Shown here one piece after another: positions 26,389 through 36,750 of a stretch of 64,000 nt of DNA (position 1 is its first letter; every line of letters begins with the position of its first letter). Made by a program: the position numbers and the translations under genes. A model generated the notes under the pieces. That model was not told the origin of the DNA. It made no database searches and was given only the letters and a program-made list of their open reading frames with translations. Origin of the DNA: Ziziphus jujuba (Eukaryota > Streptophyta > Magnoliopsida > Rosales > Rhamnaceae); the NCBI RefSeq assembly GCF_031755915.1, contig NC_083386.1:12462001-12526000 (forward strand). The letters are read 5' to 3'.

Positions 26389-29300
26389 TCAATGCCAAAG
26401 GCTATTGTACTTGTATAGAATTTCGTCCCACAAGCAACCAAAAAAGCCAAAATAAGCATGCCTCCAGGTTGTGGAGAAGAGTAATGGAGCAAGGACACCA
26501 AAGAATCCTACTGCAAAACCTGTTCCAATGCCCAAATGAAACCAGCGGCCAACTTCATCTCCATCATCTGCCTTCTGTGCTCCATTGTTGATAGTGGGTT
26601 TTGACTGGTCTTCGTCACAGATGTTGGAGAGTGGCTGTCCACAGAGTTCATTGCCGATGAAGCTAGAAGCGTCAAAACTCTGGAGTTGGGTGCTTAATGG
26701 AATTTTTCCTGACAAATTGTTGTAAGACAAGTTCAAGTAACTCAAGTAAGTTAAACTTGAAATGCTTGGAGCAATATTACCAGAAAGTCGATTTCTTGAT
26801 AAATCAAGAGATTCCAACCACACCATGTTGCCAATGCAATCCGGAATTCTTCCTTTCAAGAAGTTTCCTGACAGATTTAGAGATATCAATCCCTGGAGAG
26901 TTGTAAGTTGTCGTGGGATCTCTCCTGTGAGTTTATTGCTTGAAAGGTCCAAACTATTTACAAGTGGCAAGATGGTGTCATATTGATCTTCTCTGCCTTT
27001 TGTCACCACCATTACTTGCTCGAAGAAATAACCAACAAAGTTGGAATAAGAGATGACATCTTTCAGTACTTGTTTGATGGTCATGGCTTTTAAATTGTCA
27101 AAACACTTTGGCATAGATCCCGATAAATTGTTATCGGCAACATCCAAGATTTGAAGTGCAGTGAGCCTACATAGCTCAAATGGAATATGACCACTCAACT
27201 TGTTTGAACGAAGAATGAGAATGGTTAGATTCAAAAGACTTGTTCCCATCCATTTTGGAATGGCTCCATTCAACTCATTTAGACCAAGGTCAAGAACTCT
27301 TAACTGCTTACAATTCTGTAGGGATGGAGTAACTTCTCCAGAGAGACTATTGTTGCGCAAATGCAATGATAACAGGCCTCGTAAAGATTCCACAGAGGTT
27401 GGAATTTTCCCAGTCAGATTATTGTCATCCAAATTTATGGCTTTTAATTCAGGCCAATGCATCCAGCAATCAGGAATGTTTCCTGAGAAATGATTTCCCC
27501 CGAAATGAAGTACTGATAGATGGTTTGGTGTAGCCAAGGGATGACACAGAAAGTGATAAATACCCCCAGAGAAAGAATTATTAGAAAGATCTAGCTCTGC
27601 CAACCCAGAAGTGATTCGAGGTAGTGGGCCACTGAGCATGTTGGAACTCATGGAAACCATTGAGTAAGGTGTATCAATATGAAGAATATCAGGAATTCTC
27701 CCAGAGAGCCGGTTATGAGAGATGTTTAAGTATACAATGGTCAAGCTGGAAAGCCAACTGGGGATGATGCCTGAAAGTTGAGTGTTGGATAAATCCATGT
27801 CCACTACTGTTTGTGTTTTAAGCCACATTGGAAATGTAGGCCCCAAGTTCCATGATTCTAATTCAACATTACGGCAACGACGAAAAGGAGGAATCCAATT
27901 GGGACTTACTCTTAGACTCATTGAATTTCTAGAAGCATATAAATGCTCCAAATTAGTGAGATTTGCAAAGTGAACTTGGGTAACAACACCTTCTAAATGA
28001 TTCCAAGAAATGTTAAGGAAAGTTAAATCTGATAGACCACCAAGGCTCTCTGGAAGAGATCCATTCAATTGGTTGCCACCAATTGATAGTCTTTGTAAAG
28101 CTGTTAATTTCCCCAGTGACTCTGGAATATGACCAGAAATATGGTTATCCCTAAGGTCAAGGCTGACTAGATTTTTGAATTTGGCAATTTGATCCGTCAA
28201 CCGACCAGTAAAGGAATTTTCACTCAAGTCCAGTGATGTTAAACTATTTGAAAGGCATCCAACTGACAACAAGCTATCAAAAGCATTTGAGACCTTCCCA
28301 CCAAATTTATTACCTCCCAGAGAAAGATCTGACAGATTGCAAAGATTTCCCAAAGATGTAGGTATTTCCCCTTCAAGTGAATTAAATGACAAGTCAAGAT
28401 AAACGAGTGACACAAGATTTCCCACAAATGTAGGCATTTCCCCTTTAAGTGAATTTTGGGACAACTCAAGTTGAACAAGTGACTTAAGATTTTGAATTGC
28501 ACTTGAGATTACACCCTCTATGTTATTATTGTCAAGGAAGAGGTATTCAAGCCTGACCAAATCATTCAAAAAGCCACTTGAAATGATCGTTGAATTTAAT
28601 TGACATCCAGTCAAATAAAGATATCTAAGAGCAGTCAAGTTTTGGTTGCTACATGGAAGTACACCTTGTAAAGAGTTGAAACTTAGATCAAGAGACACTA
28701 GACTACTACTACTACTACTCAGACCAGATAACCAAATGGCTAAAGAAGAATTCATATCATTAGAAGCAACATTAAGGCTTTTCAGACGAGTCAAATTCCA
28801 ACAACTTTTGGGAAATGGGCCTACAAATTTGTTGGAGCTTAGATCAACATACATCAAACTGTTAATGTTGAAAATCCATTCCGGTATGAAAGAATTAAAA
28901 TTGTTCCATGAAATATCTAGGACGGAAAGGGATGTAAAATTAGCATAAAACACAGAATTATTAGGAATAATATGAGAGAGCTCACACCAGGGCAAGTGTG
29001 ATTCTGACAAAGAAGATAGCCGGTTTATTACCTGCAACCAATGGTCTGAAGCTTTACTAAGATTCACGTTGCTCATGTCCAAGTGCTGTAGTGAAGAAAG
29101 ACCAGAAAGCCAACCAAGGTTCTCAGCATACGCGTACAAAACCCCAAGACCAAGATGTGTCAAACTTGAGAGATTTCCTAGTTGGTGAGGAATTTTTCCC
29201 TCAAAGCCAGCATTTGTGAGGTCAAGATATGTTAAACTCACAAGTAAACCCATGAAGTTGGGAATTTGAATCCCCTTAAAGTCATTGTTGCTGAGGTCGA

Positions 29301-29625
29301 GGTAGCTCAGATGCTTCAAACCAAGTAACGAGGAATTTATCTTGCCTTGTAACCAACAATCACGAAGGTGGAGCTCTTCAACATGGCCGGTTAAATTGTT
29401 GCAGACAATTCCACCCCATTTGCAGCAGTTCTCATGGGTAGGGTCCCAAGATAAAAGCATGTTAGAAGGATCAACAAGATGTTGCTTGAAAGTCAACAAT
29501 GCGTTTTGCTCACTCAGAATGCATACTACATCATCACTTCTGCTTCCATAACTCACATTGATGGTTGCTTGTGCGAGTAATATTGTAAACAAAAGATTCA
29601 TAACAGCTGTAAATGACAAAGCCAT
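26389..29625 (-). CDS. LRR receptor-like protein (RLP; EIX/Cf-type), no kinase
   Basis: Plasma-membrane receptor-like protein of 1078 residues in one exon. Signal peptide about 1-26; LRRNT at 33-78 with the NCCKW motif; then some 30 plant-type extracellular LRRs (LxxLxxLxLxxNxLxGxIP). An island region at 847-887 (KQVLKDVISYSN..VTKGREDQYDT) precedes four last LRRs (888-983). LCGQPL is followed by an acidic juxtamembrane stretch, a transmembrane helix at about 1029-1050 (GIGTGFAVGFFGVLAPLLF) and a short tail. Absence of a kinase makes this an RLP, which in known cases signals through SOBIR1/BAK1. The layout matches tomato EIX1/2 and Cf proteins; the ligand cannot be inferred. A TATA-like run lies 50-78 bases upstream. 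The gene appears intact. Confidence 0.5.
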   Translation of the reverse strand: MALSFTAVMNLLFTILLAQATINVSYGSRSDDVVCILSEQNALLTFKQHLVDPSNMLLSWDPTHENCCKWGGIVCNNLTGHVEELHLRDCWLQGKINSSLLGLKHLSYLDLSNNDFKGIQIPNFMGLLVSLTYLDLTNAGFEGKIPHQLGNLSSLTHLGLGVLYAYAENLGWLSGLSSLQHLDMSNVNLSKASDHWLQVINRLSSLSESHLPWCELSHIIPNNSVFYANFTSLSVLDISWNNFNSFIPEWIFNINSLMYVDLSSNKFVGPFPKSCWNLTRLKSLNVASNDMNSSLAIWLSGLSSSSSSLVSLDLSFNSLQGVLPCSNQNLTALRYLYLTGCQLNSTIISSGFLNDLVRLEYLFLDNNNIEGVISSAIQNLKSLVQLELSQNSLKGEMPTFVGNLVSLVYLDLSFNSLEGEIPTSLGNLCNLSDLSLGGNKFGGKVSNAFDSLLSVGCLSNSLTSLDLSENSFTGRLTDQIAKFKNLVSLDLRDNHISGHIPESLGKLTALQRLSIGGNQLNGSLPESLGGLSDLTFLNISWNHLEGVVTQVHFANLTNLEHLYASRNSMSLRVSPNWIPPFRRCRNVELESWNLGPTFPMWLKTQTVVDMDLSNTQLSGIIPSWLSSLTIVYLNISHNRLSGRIPDILHIDTPYSMVSMSSNMLSGPLPRITSGLAELDLSNNSFSGGIYHFLCHPLATPNHLSVLHFGGNHFSGNIPDCWMHWPELKAINLDDNNLTGKIPTSVESLRGLLSLHLRNNSLSGEVTPSLQNCKQLRVLDLGLNELNGAIPKWMGTSLLNLTILILRSNKLSGHIPFELCRLTALQILDVADNNLSGSMPKCFDNLKAMTIKQVLKDVISYSNFVGYFFEQVMVVTKGREDQYDTILPLVNSLDLSSNKLTGEIPRQLTTLQGLISLNLSGNFLKGRIPDCIGNMVWLESLDLSRNRLSGNIAPSISSLTYLSYLNLSYNNLSGKIPLSTQLQSFDASSFIGNELCGQPLSNICDEDQSKPTINNGAQKADDGDEVGRWFHLGIGTGFAVGFFGVLAPLLFSTTWRHAYFGFFGCLWDEILYKYNSLWH

Positions 29626-29674
29626 GATGATACAACTTAGTGATGTTACAAAATAGTACTGTGTCTTGGCTTGC

Positions 29675-29703
29675 CATATATAGATATATATATATATATA
29701 TAT
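29675..29703 (-). promoter_or_regulatory. TATA-like TA run upstream of the RLP gene
   Basis: TATATAGATATATATATA-type run 50-78 bases before the RLP start codon on the minus strand; it could serve as the TATA box or be a plain microsatellite. Confidence 0.5.
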
Positions 29704-30677
29704 GCACAGTCACCTCATTGTGGTCGCCAGTTTTGACATGAATCTCACAATTCGGACTAAGTTCTCGTGCATTAGATTTCTATCTATATTATCAAAATAA
29801 ATTGTGAAAATGATTTCTATATGCATGCACTTCCATTGACTTTCCTCACGGCCCCCCAAAAACAGCTACCATGGAAATTGTCAGTGATTTTGGAAGTCCA
29901 AAGAAAGCAACAGCAGTACTCTTCCGGACCAACTATACATGTAATCAGTTAAGAATATTAATGACTTTGAATTTTAGCAATTTTGCATTGGACACATTTA
30001 TATTTACCATGCATATAGCAAATGCGAGATACAAGAATTTAAGAAGATTATATATAATCTTTTAATAGGTTTCATGTTCCCTTGTAGATCATCATGGATT
30101 TTATTATATTATCAACTGCAAATAATATTAATTATATATGATACTATCAACAGGAAATATATTGATGCTTATTTCATAGATATGTAGAGCAGAGCTAGAT
30201 ATAGCCTTTAAGAGCCTTTTTTTTGGGGTGAATATATAGACTTTAGAATCTTCACCCAAATATAAATATATGTAGACTTTAGAGTTAGGAGGTTGATATC
30301 TGATACAAGAGTGATAAAGGACGCCAACAAGTACTGTTGGCTATTTTTTTACAACACCGTGTTTTTGAATGATGGGATTTTCCACTTCATAAATTAGATA
30401 ATATTTTTAAGAAATTGAAAAAAAAAAATATATATATATAGTTTTGATCTAGTCAGAATATTTGATTTTATAAAGTCAGTATATAGTACAAATTAATGAG
30501 GATAAATTAGTTATTTCCATTTCAATTTGACTTTTTTGAACCATATTATAATTTTATAAAATTATATATCCTAACTATAAAATTATTGTAAAAGAATAAA
30601 TAAAATCATCACTCAAAAATATCTGACGATCAAACGATTGTATATATGTTAGTTTGTTGCATATTCATTAAGATTCT
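29704..30677. other. Intergenic region upstream of the RLP gene
   Basis: AT-rich, no gene supported; the 64-codon frame at 29871 is not recognised. Confidence 0.5.
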
Positions 30678-31410
30678 TTTGGAGAGGATTTATTTGCTTT
30701 AGTTGTCTTTATATGTTGGCATATATGGAAGAGTAGGAAAAGATTTATTTTTGATGGAGTGCAGCCTAATCCTAAGAATGTTATCCGTACCTCATATACT
30801 AGTTGGTTTGAATATTTTCATGAAGTTGAGGACATAGTGGCAACAATTCATAATGGTAGTAGCTTACAGAGGCTGGCTATAAGGAGTGGATCTTGGACCC
30901 CTCCTATTGAAGAAGAATTAAAATTAACATAGATGGTTCCTTCAATCCACTTGTGAGTGAAGTGTGTTTAGGTATTGTTACTAGGAATTCTGCGAGTTCT
31001 GTATTTGTGTATGCATTAGGTAGTTCCATGTGATTCAAGCATCAAAGCTGAATATTAATGTTTGGCTCTATTTTATGTGTATCTCTAGACAATGGAGAAG
31101 GGGTGAAAGCATATTGTTTTTGAAGGAAATTATATATTGAAGCTTATACCACGCAGTAACATCCACTGATCATAATATTGCTTGGACTCTTGAAGCTATT
31201 ATACTGGATATTCAGGAATTTTTGCATCAATTTGCTTTTTGGGAAGCGATCTATACTTCTAGAGACTGTAATAGAGTAGCTGATTGGTTAGTAAAATCAG
31301 CTATTACTAGAATTTTACTTTCTGGTTGGGATCTGTGTTTTTTGGATTTTATGGCTCTTGTAAACAGTGGTATTCTTTAAATAAATCATTATTTTTTTGA
31401 CAAAAAAAAA
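30678..31410 (+). mobile_element. 5'-truncated LINE-like remnant: RNase H domain and A-rich tail
   Basis: Three frames carry blocks in the order of plant LINE/RNase-H-like proteins. First is FICWHIWKSRKRFIFDG..SWTPP (30699 frame). Second is KINIDGSFNP..LGIVTRNS (30920 frame). Third is EAIYTSRDCNRVADWLVKSA, ending TAA at 31378. INIDGSF and RDCNRVADWL match the start and end of the RVT_3-type RNase H domain. It stops close to an A-rich tail (31402-31418). At least two frameshifts and internal stops; 5' truncation is typical of LINE copies. A decayed host RNase-H-like gene is a less likely alternative. Confidence 0.5.
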
Positions 31411-32029
31411 GAAAGAAAGATGGTATTAAAATTGCATGAACAAAACAATTTAAAGCTTCTTTTAATGTATAAAGAAATAAAACTTAATAAAATAAAATTC
31501 GTTTATTAAAATAAAAGCAGAAATTTAGTTAAGTGGTAAAATAAGACAAAAATAAAAGTTGATGGAAAAATAAAATTGCTAGAAGAAAATGAGATTCTAG
31601 AGATTTGCAGAGAGATTATAAGATAAGATTTTCATAATAGAGTTTTGATGTATGGAGAGGGATCCTCCTTTATGTTGTAACAGCTTCGTTTTTAAAGATT
31701 TTTGATTGCTCTGTTGTATATAAAAATTCTACAAAATCTCGTATGATTTAGGCATTCATTAGAAATTATCCAAATAAAGTTGATTTCATGATCATGTCCA
31801 TTTAATTGAGGTGATTAAAGTTATTTTAAATTTGAATTCAAATTTTGACCTTAAATAAATTACCCATTATGTTAAAATCTTCAAGAATAAATGATTTATC
31901 CCCCAAAAAAAAAAACACTTTCTAACCTTAATCAAACCCTCTAATCACTTTGTCAATATCTAAAATCACATTTAATAATAATAGAAAATATATGGTCGAA
32001 ACACCAACTAAAATATATGGAAAAACGAC
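31411..32029. other. AT-rich intergenic region
   Basis: Nothing recognisable; low-complexity AT sequence. Confidence 0.5.
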
Positions 32030-32880
32030 CATGGAAGAAGACTTTATAAAAAAAGAAGTTAAATGTTTGTCATCTAGTCTGACTTTTTCAAACAGGATAG
32101 GGATTGGGTCTTGGTAGATATATAGTCTTCAATGGGGGCCCAGTTTTGCCTTACGACTTGGCTAAGTAGCTGTTTCAATTTTGGAGATTAATTGCTATTG
32201 CATTGCATTAATTCTCCTTCACCAGAAGCCCAGTTTTGCCATGGATCTTATCAGCCAAGTAGCTCTCCGTACAGTTTGAAGACCATCCTAATTAATTCTA
32301 AAGAAGAGTCTCGTTCAACCTCCTTCCAAGATTTGATGATTCTATACCAGCTTACCAAACTGACAATTTATCGTTCTATTGGATCGTTGTGAGGATCTTA
32401 TAAGCCAAGTAGCTCTCCTACAGTTTGAAGATCATCCTAATTAATTCTAAGTAGTTATAAGTGGATAATTCTGCGTGGAAGAAGACTTTCAAAAAGTAAA
32501 ATGGAGTTAAAAGGTTTGTCCTCTATTAGGTCTTGGTAGATATATAGTCTCCTTCACTGGGGGTCCATTTTTGCCTTTCAACTTGGCTAAGTAGTTCTGC
32601 GTTTCAATTTTGGAGGCTAATTGCTATTGCATTGCATTAATGCTCCATATAATTCTAAGGCCATTGTAATTAAGTCTAATTTAAATATGGTCTTGTTTGA
32701 AAAAAAAAAAAAAAAAATATTGTAGTTGGTATAGTCTCCTTCACTGGGAGCCCAATTTTTCCGTGAATCTTATCAGCCAAGTAGTTCTACGTATAATTCC
32801 AAGACCATCATAATTAATTCTGAAAATGATTAGTATCTACATGCACTTCCACTTACTTTCCTAATTAATGAACCACAAAA
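32030..32880. repeat. Degenerate local duplications
   Basis: A module with CTTGGTAGATATATAGTCT, TTTTGCC, CTTGGCTAAGTAG and TTGCTATTGCATTGCATTAA appears at 32111-32215 and 32527-32642. A second module, ATCTTATCAGCCAAGTAGCTC then CCATCCTAATTAATTCTAA, appears at 32242-32300, 32394-32450 and 32766-32822. Copies are shuffled and diverged. No coding function is apparent. Confidence 0.5.
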
Positions 32881-32929
32881 AGAGATATCATGACAATTTC
32901 CTTTAAGAAAAGAAAGAACTATGAACCAA

Positions 32930-33430
32930 AAAAACTACAAAACAGAACCTTGTAGCTTCTCTGAGGTAAAGATTATATTTTACTGCATAAAGATTATAAC
33001 ATTCATATTAAATGCAATTCTACATTATATAGAAGGGCAATAGGAAATCAAGGGAGACATTATCTGTATGTAAACATAGCATTTGTGGATAACATAACAG
33101 TGAAAAAGACAATAATATTCAAATTCTAATATACCACCAGTTGGTGCACCTCTTGCCTACTACAGAACCAAAATAATGCTAAAAGAAAGAGAGAACTTGG
33201 GTTCCAAGAGAGTGAGAATGTCAGCAGTATGCTTGATGCTAAGGGGAGGAGAATCAATTTTGTAATGCTTTATTGGTCGGCTCATGGTTACACTATAAGA
33301 CAACCACATAAAATTTCAACGCTATCTGTACTTGTAGTGAATGTTGTACCCACAGGTAACCCCAAAAAAAAAAAAAAAAAAACCAAAATAAGCATGTCTT
33401 CAGGTATTGTGTTTTGCCATGTTGATTGAT
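32930..33430 (-). pseudogene. Relic of an RLP gene 3' end (copy 2)
   Basis: The stretch CTGTACTTGTAGTGAATGTT..CCCACAGGTAACC, an A-tract, then CCAAAATAAGCATGTCTTCAGG parallels the 3' coding end of the intact RLP gene at 26405-26470 (the AYFGFFGCLWDEILYKY segment). An A-homopolymer has been inserted. Flanking 3' sequence matches copy 1 at 25108-25500. Confidence 0.5.
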
Positions 33431-34159
33431 AAGGACTTATGGGGTCAAGGACTGACCTAGTCAAATACCTTAGAGAAGATTCAATCACTGAATCTACTCC
33501 ACAAATTCAGCTAAACCCAATACCGGAGTTTCTTTTAATCTACTTTTAAATCAATTCTGAACTTTTTTCCTACCCTATCTCTTTCCCAATCTACTCAAAT
33601 ACAAAATCTAAAAGACTAATTAAAAGCTCTCTTATATGTGCACTGTCATTTTGTTTGGTAAATGTCAGAGTGAACTATATTGCTGCTGAGGTACATGACT
33701 AAACTGGAAAAGAGTTCAAGATATGACTACTACTCTAATACCAGAAGTTATTGAATGTCTTCTGAAGATATATTGACAAATATTATAAGGAAAAAAGGTA
33801 ACATTTATTAGGAGAATAAATGTCCTTTTTCTTTTTATCAGGGATATTGTTACGTGCATTATTCCTGCAGTTTGTTGCTACTAGCTAGAAACTTTACTAG
33901 GACTTGGCTTTCTGCAAAACCAGTAAATCATTCTTTAGCACTATGAGTTTAAGGAGTTGGCTATGTGACATTGAGAAGTCTGATCTTTGGAAAGGTTGAG
34001 ACAGTACATATCATTAATCATTTATCAGCTAGTTGACAAGCAACTTCTGTACATATTTCTGCTTAAAATTGCATTTGATTAGGTTACGGGGTCATCTATA
34101 ATTATATTTGGTATTAGCAGTACTTGCTTCCCCCACATACTAAATGTCATTTTTTTATG
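33431..34159. other. Intergenic region
   Basis: No gene or repeat identified. Confidence 0.5.
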
Positions 34160-34450
34160 GTGTAGAACACTACAGAATACATAATCTGCATGCAAACTTA
34201 GCATTTGAGAGAAGTTTGTACCACATATAATAAACAAACAAAAAATAAGCATGCCAACAGGTTATGCAGAATAGTAAAAAAGACAATGATATACAAATTC
34301 AAACAACACTTATTGCTGCATGCACTACTGGCCGGATGATGCTGTGCGAAGGAGTATCAGCTTTCTAGTGCTTCCTTGGTTGGCTTGTGCCTTGTGGTCA
34401 CATTAAGTGGACAGGCACCAAATATTTCAAAGGCAATTGTTCTTGGATAA
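34160..34450 (-). pseudogene. Relic of an RLP gene 3' end (copy 3)
   Basis: ATAATCTGCATGCAAACTTAGC, then TTTGTACCACATATAATAAACAAACAAAAAATAAGCATGCCAACAGG-like sequence corresponds to the last codons and 3' flank of the RLP gene; the TTGGTTGGCTTGTG..GTGGTCACATTAA motif also matches 26369-26390. Coding capacity is lost. Confidence 0.5.
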
Positions 34451-34639
34451 AATAATTTTACAGGAAAACATTGGTCAGTACTGTCTTCAACTGGATGATG
34501 CTTTCTACAATTTTAAGCGCTATATATAATCCAATTCAAAATTATTACACGCATCAAAGAAATTTTTCATTAAAAATGAATAGAGCTACTTAATATATAC
34601 AATTTTTTTTAATAAAAAAATATATATACAAGTTAAAAA

Positions 34640-35040
34640 ATAAAACTAAAAACATATTTCATTAAACATATTTTTGCATGGTATGTTTGGTAATAAAAGA
34701 ACTTGAGTAGCGGTTGCCACACCCACAAAATTTTTCAGCGACAGATTTACTGCGGCAGGCTGGCAAGATGATGAGAGGAGCATGGTGAGATTATTGCTAA
34801 CTGGTGGGTTGGGACTAAGAAGGGTTTGTTTGTTAACATTAGGCTGCATATAAATATTATTGAGATTTTCGATGCTCTGATAAAGCTTACAAATGGAACC
34901 AACCATGTCAATGTCATTGCTTGAGAGCAGATTAGTAATAGTGCCAATGGACAAAGACAGAAGGCTAATGAGAAAATCTAGAAAGCAAACATGACTTCGA
35001 CTTTTTGCTCTTTTGTATCTATTAAAAGCTTCATTTTCAT
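34640..35040 (-). pseudogene. DUF674 family pseudogene 2
   Basis: Begins MKMKLLIDTKEQKV at 35040, breaks, then continues in another frame with FLDFLISLLSLSIGTITNLL, DMVGSICKLYQSIENLNNIYMQPN and a third-frame KFCGCGNRYSSSF ending near 34673. The order matches DUF674 N-terminal sequence. The conserved FAEA block after the first beta-strand is missing and the C-terminal half is absent. Confidence 0.5.
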
Positions 35041-35899
35041 ACTCACATGACTGGGTTTAGTGGCTCCCACTGTTTTTTGCTAGTTGATTGTGTATCAAGC
35101 AACCTTTTGGCGTACATCGATTATTAGACCTTCTATATATACATACTAAAAATATGTGAAGGGACAGAGAGTAATTTGTTGAGAAACTTAATTGCCATCA
35201 ATTCAATTTATTACTATTAATTCAATTCTACATTTGGTAATTAATCTGTATATGGTATGAAGGTCAAATGTTGAAGTGTATGGACGCAATTGGCTTTCGA
35301 CAGAGATTACACATAGTCAAGAAAAAAAGAAAAAAAAAGACAAATAGCATATTTGTTTCATTCGTGCGACGTAACATTTTTCAAATCAAGCCAAAATCGA
35401 ACCTTTTTATCTTTTCTATGACGTTAATGTTTCGGGACCTTAAGCATTTGATAATTGACTTTTTGAAATATTTATAACACAAATCACAATGGACAAATTT
35501 TACTTTTGTATAATTAAATGAGTAGCATAATATATGAAAAAAAAAAAGAAAAAAAAAAGTGGTTATTTGCACTAATGCACATAAACTCTGAAGTCGTGGG
35601 TTGAGTCAAGCTCCCTTCAATTTAGTTTAAAAAATATTATAATCCTAATGGCCATCTATTTTGGACCTCATAGGGTAATGAGAGAGGGGAAGTGCTCTCG
35701 ATCAAAGATCCACTTATGCTCAGAAAGCAGTTTCACCTGTATAAAATTTTAAGAACGAGTAATGGTGATAATTAATAATATCCAAATTAGGGGAAAAAAA
35801 AATTTACGTGCAACTGTTATATGGATGATGTGATAACATAAGAAATCATCATGTAACAAATGACTCACGATCCAACACTAAGCTGCTATATAATCTACA

Positions 35900-36165
35900 A
35901 ATTATCTTTCCCAAAAAAAGAAAAGAAAATGTACATATATAATCTATAAGTAAGGAATTGAATTGTTTCTTCCATGGAAAATACATCTTTTCCGTTAATT
36001 TGAGAAGCCTATGTTGCCACACCAATGAAAACCAGAGTACAACTGGCAAAAAAAGCTTCGTTGGAGACAGTGAGGGCGTAAGAAGAAGAATCAGTGGATG
36101 AAAAAGCCTTTGAAAAAAAAAAAAAAATCCGATTAGAGTGATTGGTGCTTTGATACCCGGCATAA
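35900..36165 (-). mobile_element. Ty1/copia-type PBS and gag N-terminal remnant
   Basis: Directly inside the adjoining LTR-like end, minus strand GGTATCAAAGC (36156-36146) resembles the initiator-tRNA primer-binding site TGGTATCAGAGC. Downstream the reading LTEKMYFPWKKQFNSLL resembles the copia gag start block. Everything beyond is absent. Confidence 0.5.
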
Positions 36166-36398
36166 ATGTTTAGAGAATTGAAGGGTAATGCCTTAATTTT
36201 ATTAATGAGTAAAACGCAATATTTAAATACAGATACAAGAGCTGTTGTTACAGGAGATAAGCTACAGGCTTAATACTTAGTCATATACACGGCAGATAAC
36301 AAAGATAACACTATTATAGATAAATACAATAACAGACTGGAGAGTATGTCAGCTATTACCAGGGAAGACACTGTGAACGAAAAAGTTCGTGAAAAACA
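36166..36398 (-). mobile_element. Ty1/copia-like LTR remnant
   Basis: On the minus strand it begins TGTTTTTCAC and ends CTCTAAACA next to the primer-binding-like motif, giving TG..CA ends and about 233 bp, a usual size for plant copia LTRs. The left boundary on the minus strand is a best guess; no partner LTR seen. Confidence 0.5.
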
Positions 36399-36745
36399 GT
36401 AATGGTATAAAAAACGTGTTATTTTTTCCTTACATACATATATATTTTGGTTGTTATTTATTTATTTCTTAAAACCACAGAAATGCTGGAAAACCAAATT
36501 CGCACAATAGAAGGGCAATAAGCAAATTAAAGTAGAAATAAATTAATACTGCAAAAAAGTGAAAGATGACTAAATATAATTAAGTTAAACTTTCAACAAT
36601 ACATAAAAATATACAACTTCATCAGACAATTAATAAAAGACATCCAACAGAAGTGGAACAAAATTTAATCCTTTAAATCAATATGGTTGCAAATTAATTC
36701 CAAGCTAGCTGGCTAACTAGGATCTTTGCTTACATAGAATAAGCT
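36399..36745. other. Short AT-rich spacer before the solo LTR
   Basis: No gene. Its right end is the 3' flank of the DUF674 locus into which the LTR inserted. Confidence 0.5.
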
Positions 36746-36750
36746 ATGCT
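36746..36750. repeat. Target-site duplication ATGCT, left
   Basis: Five bases identical to 39726-39730, flanking the solo LTR. Confidence 0.5.
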
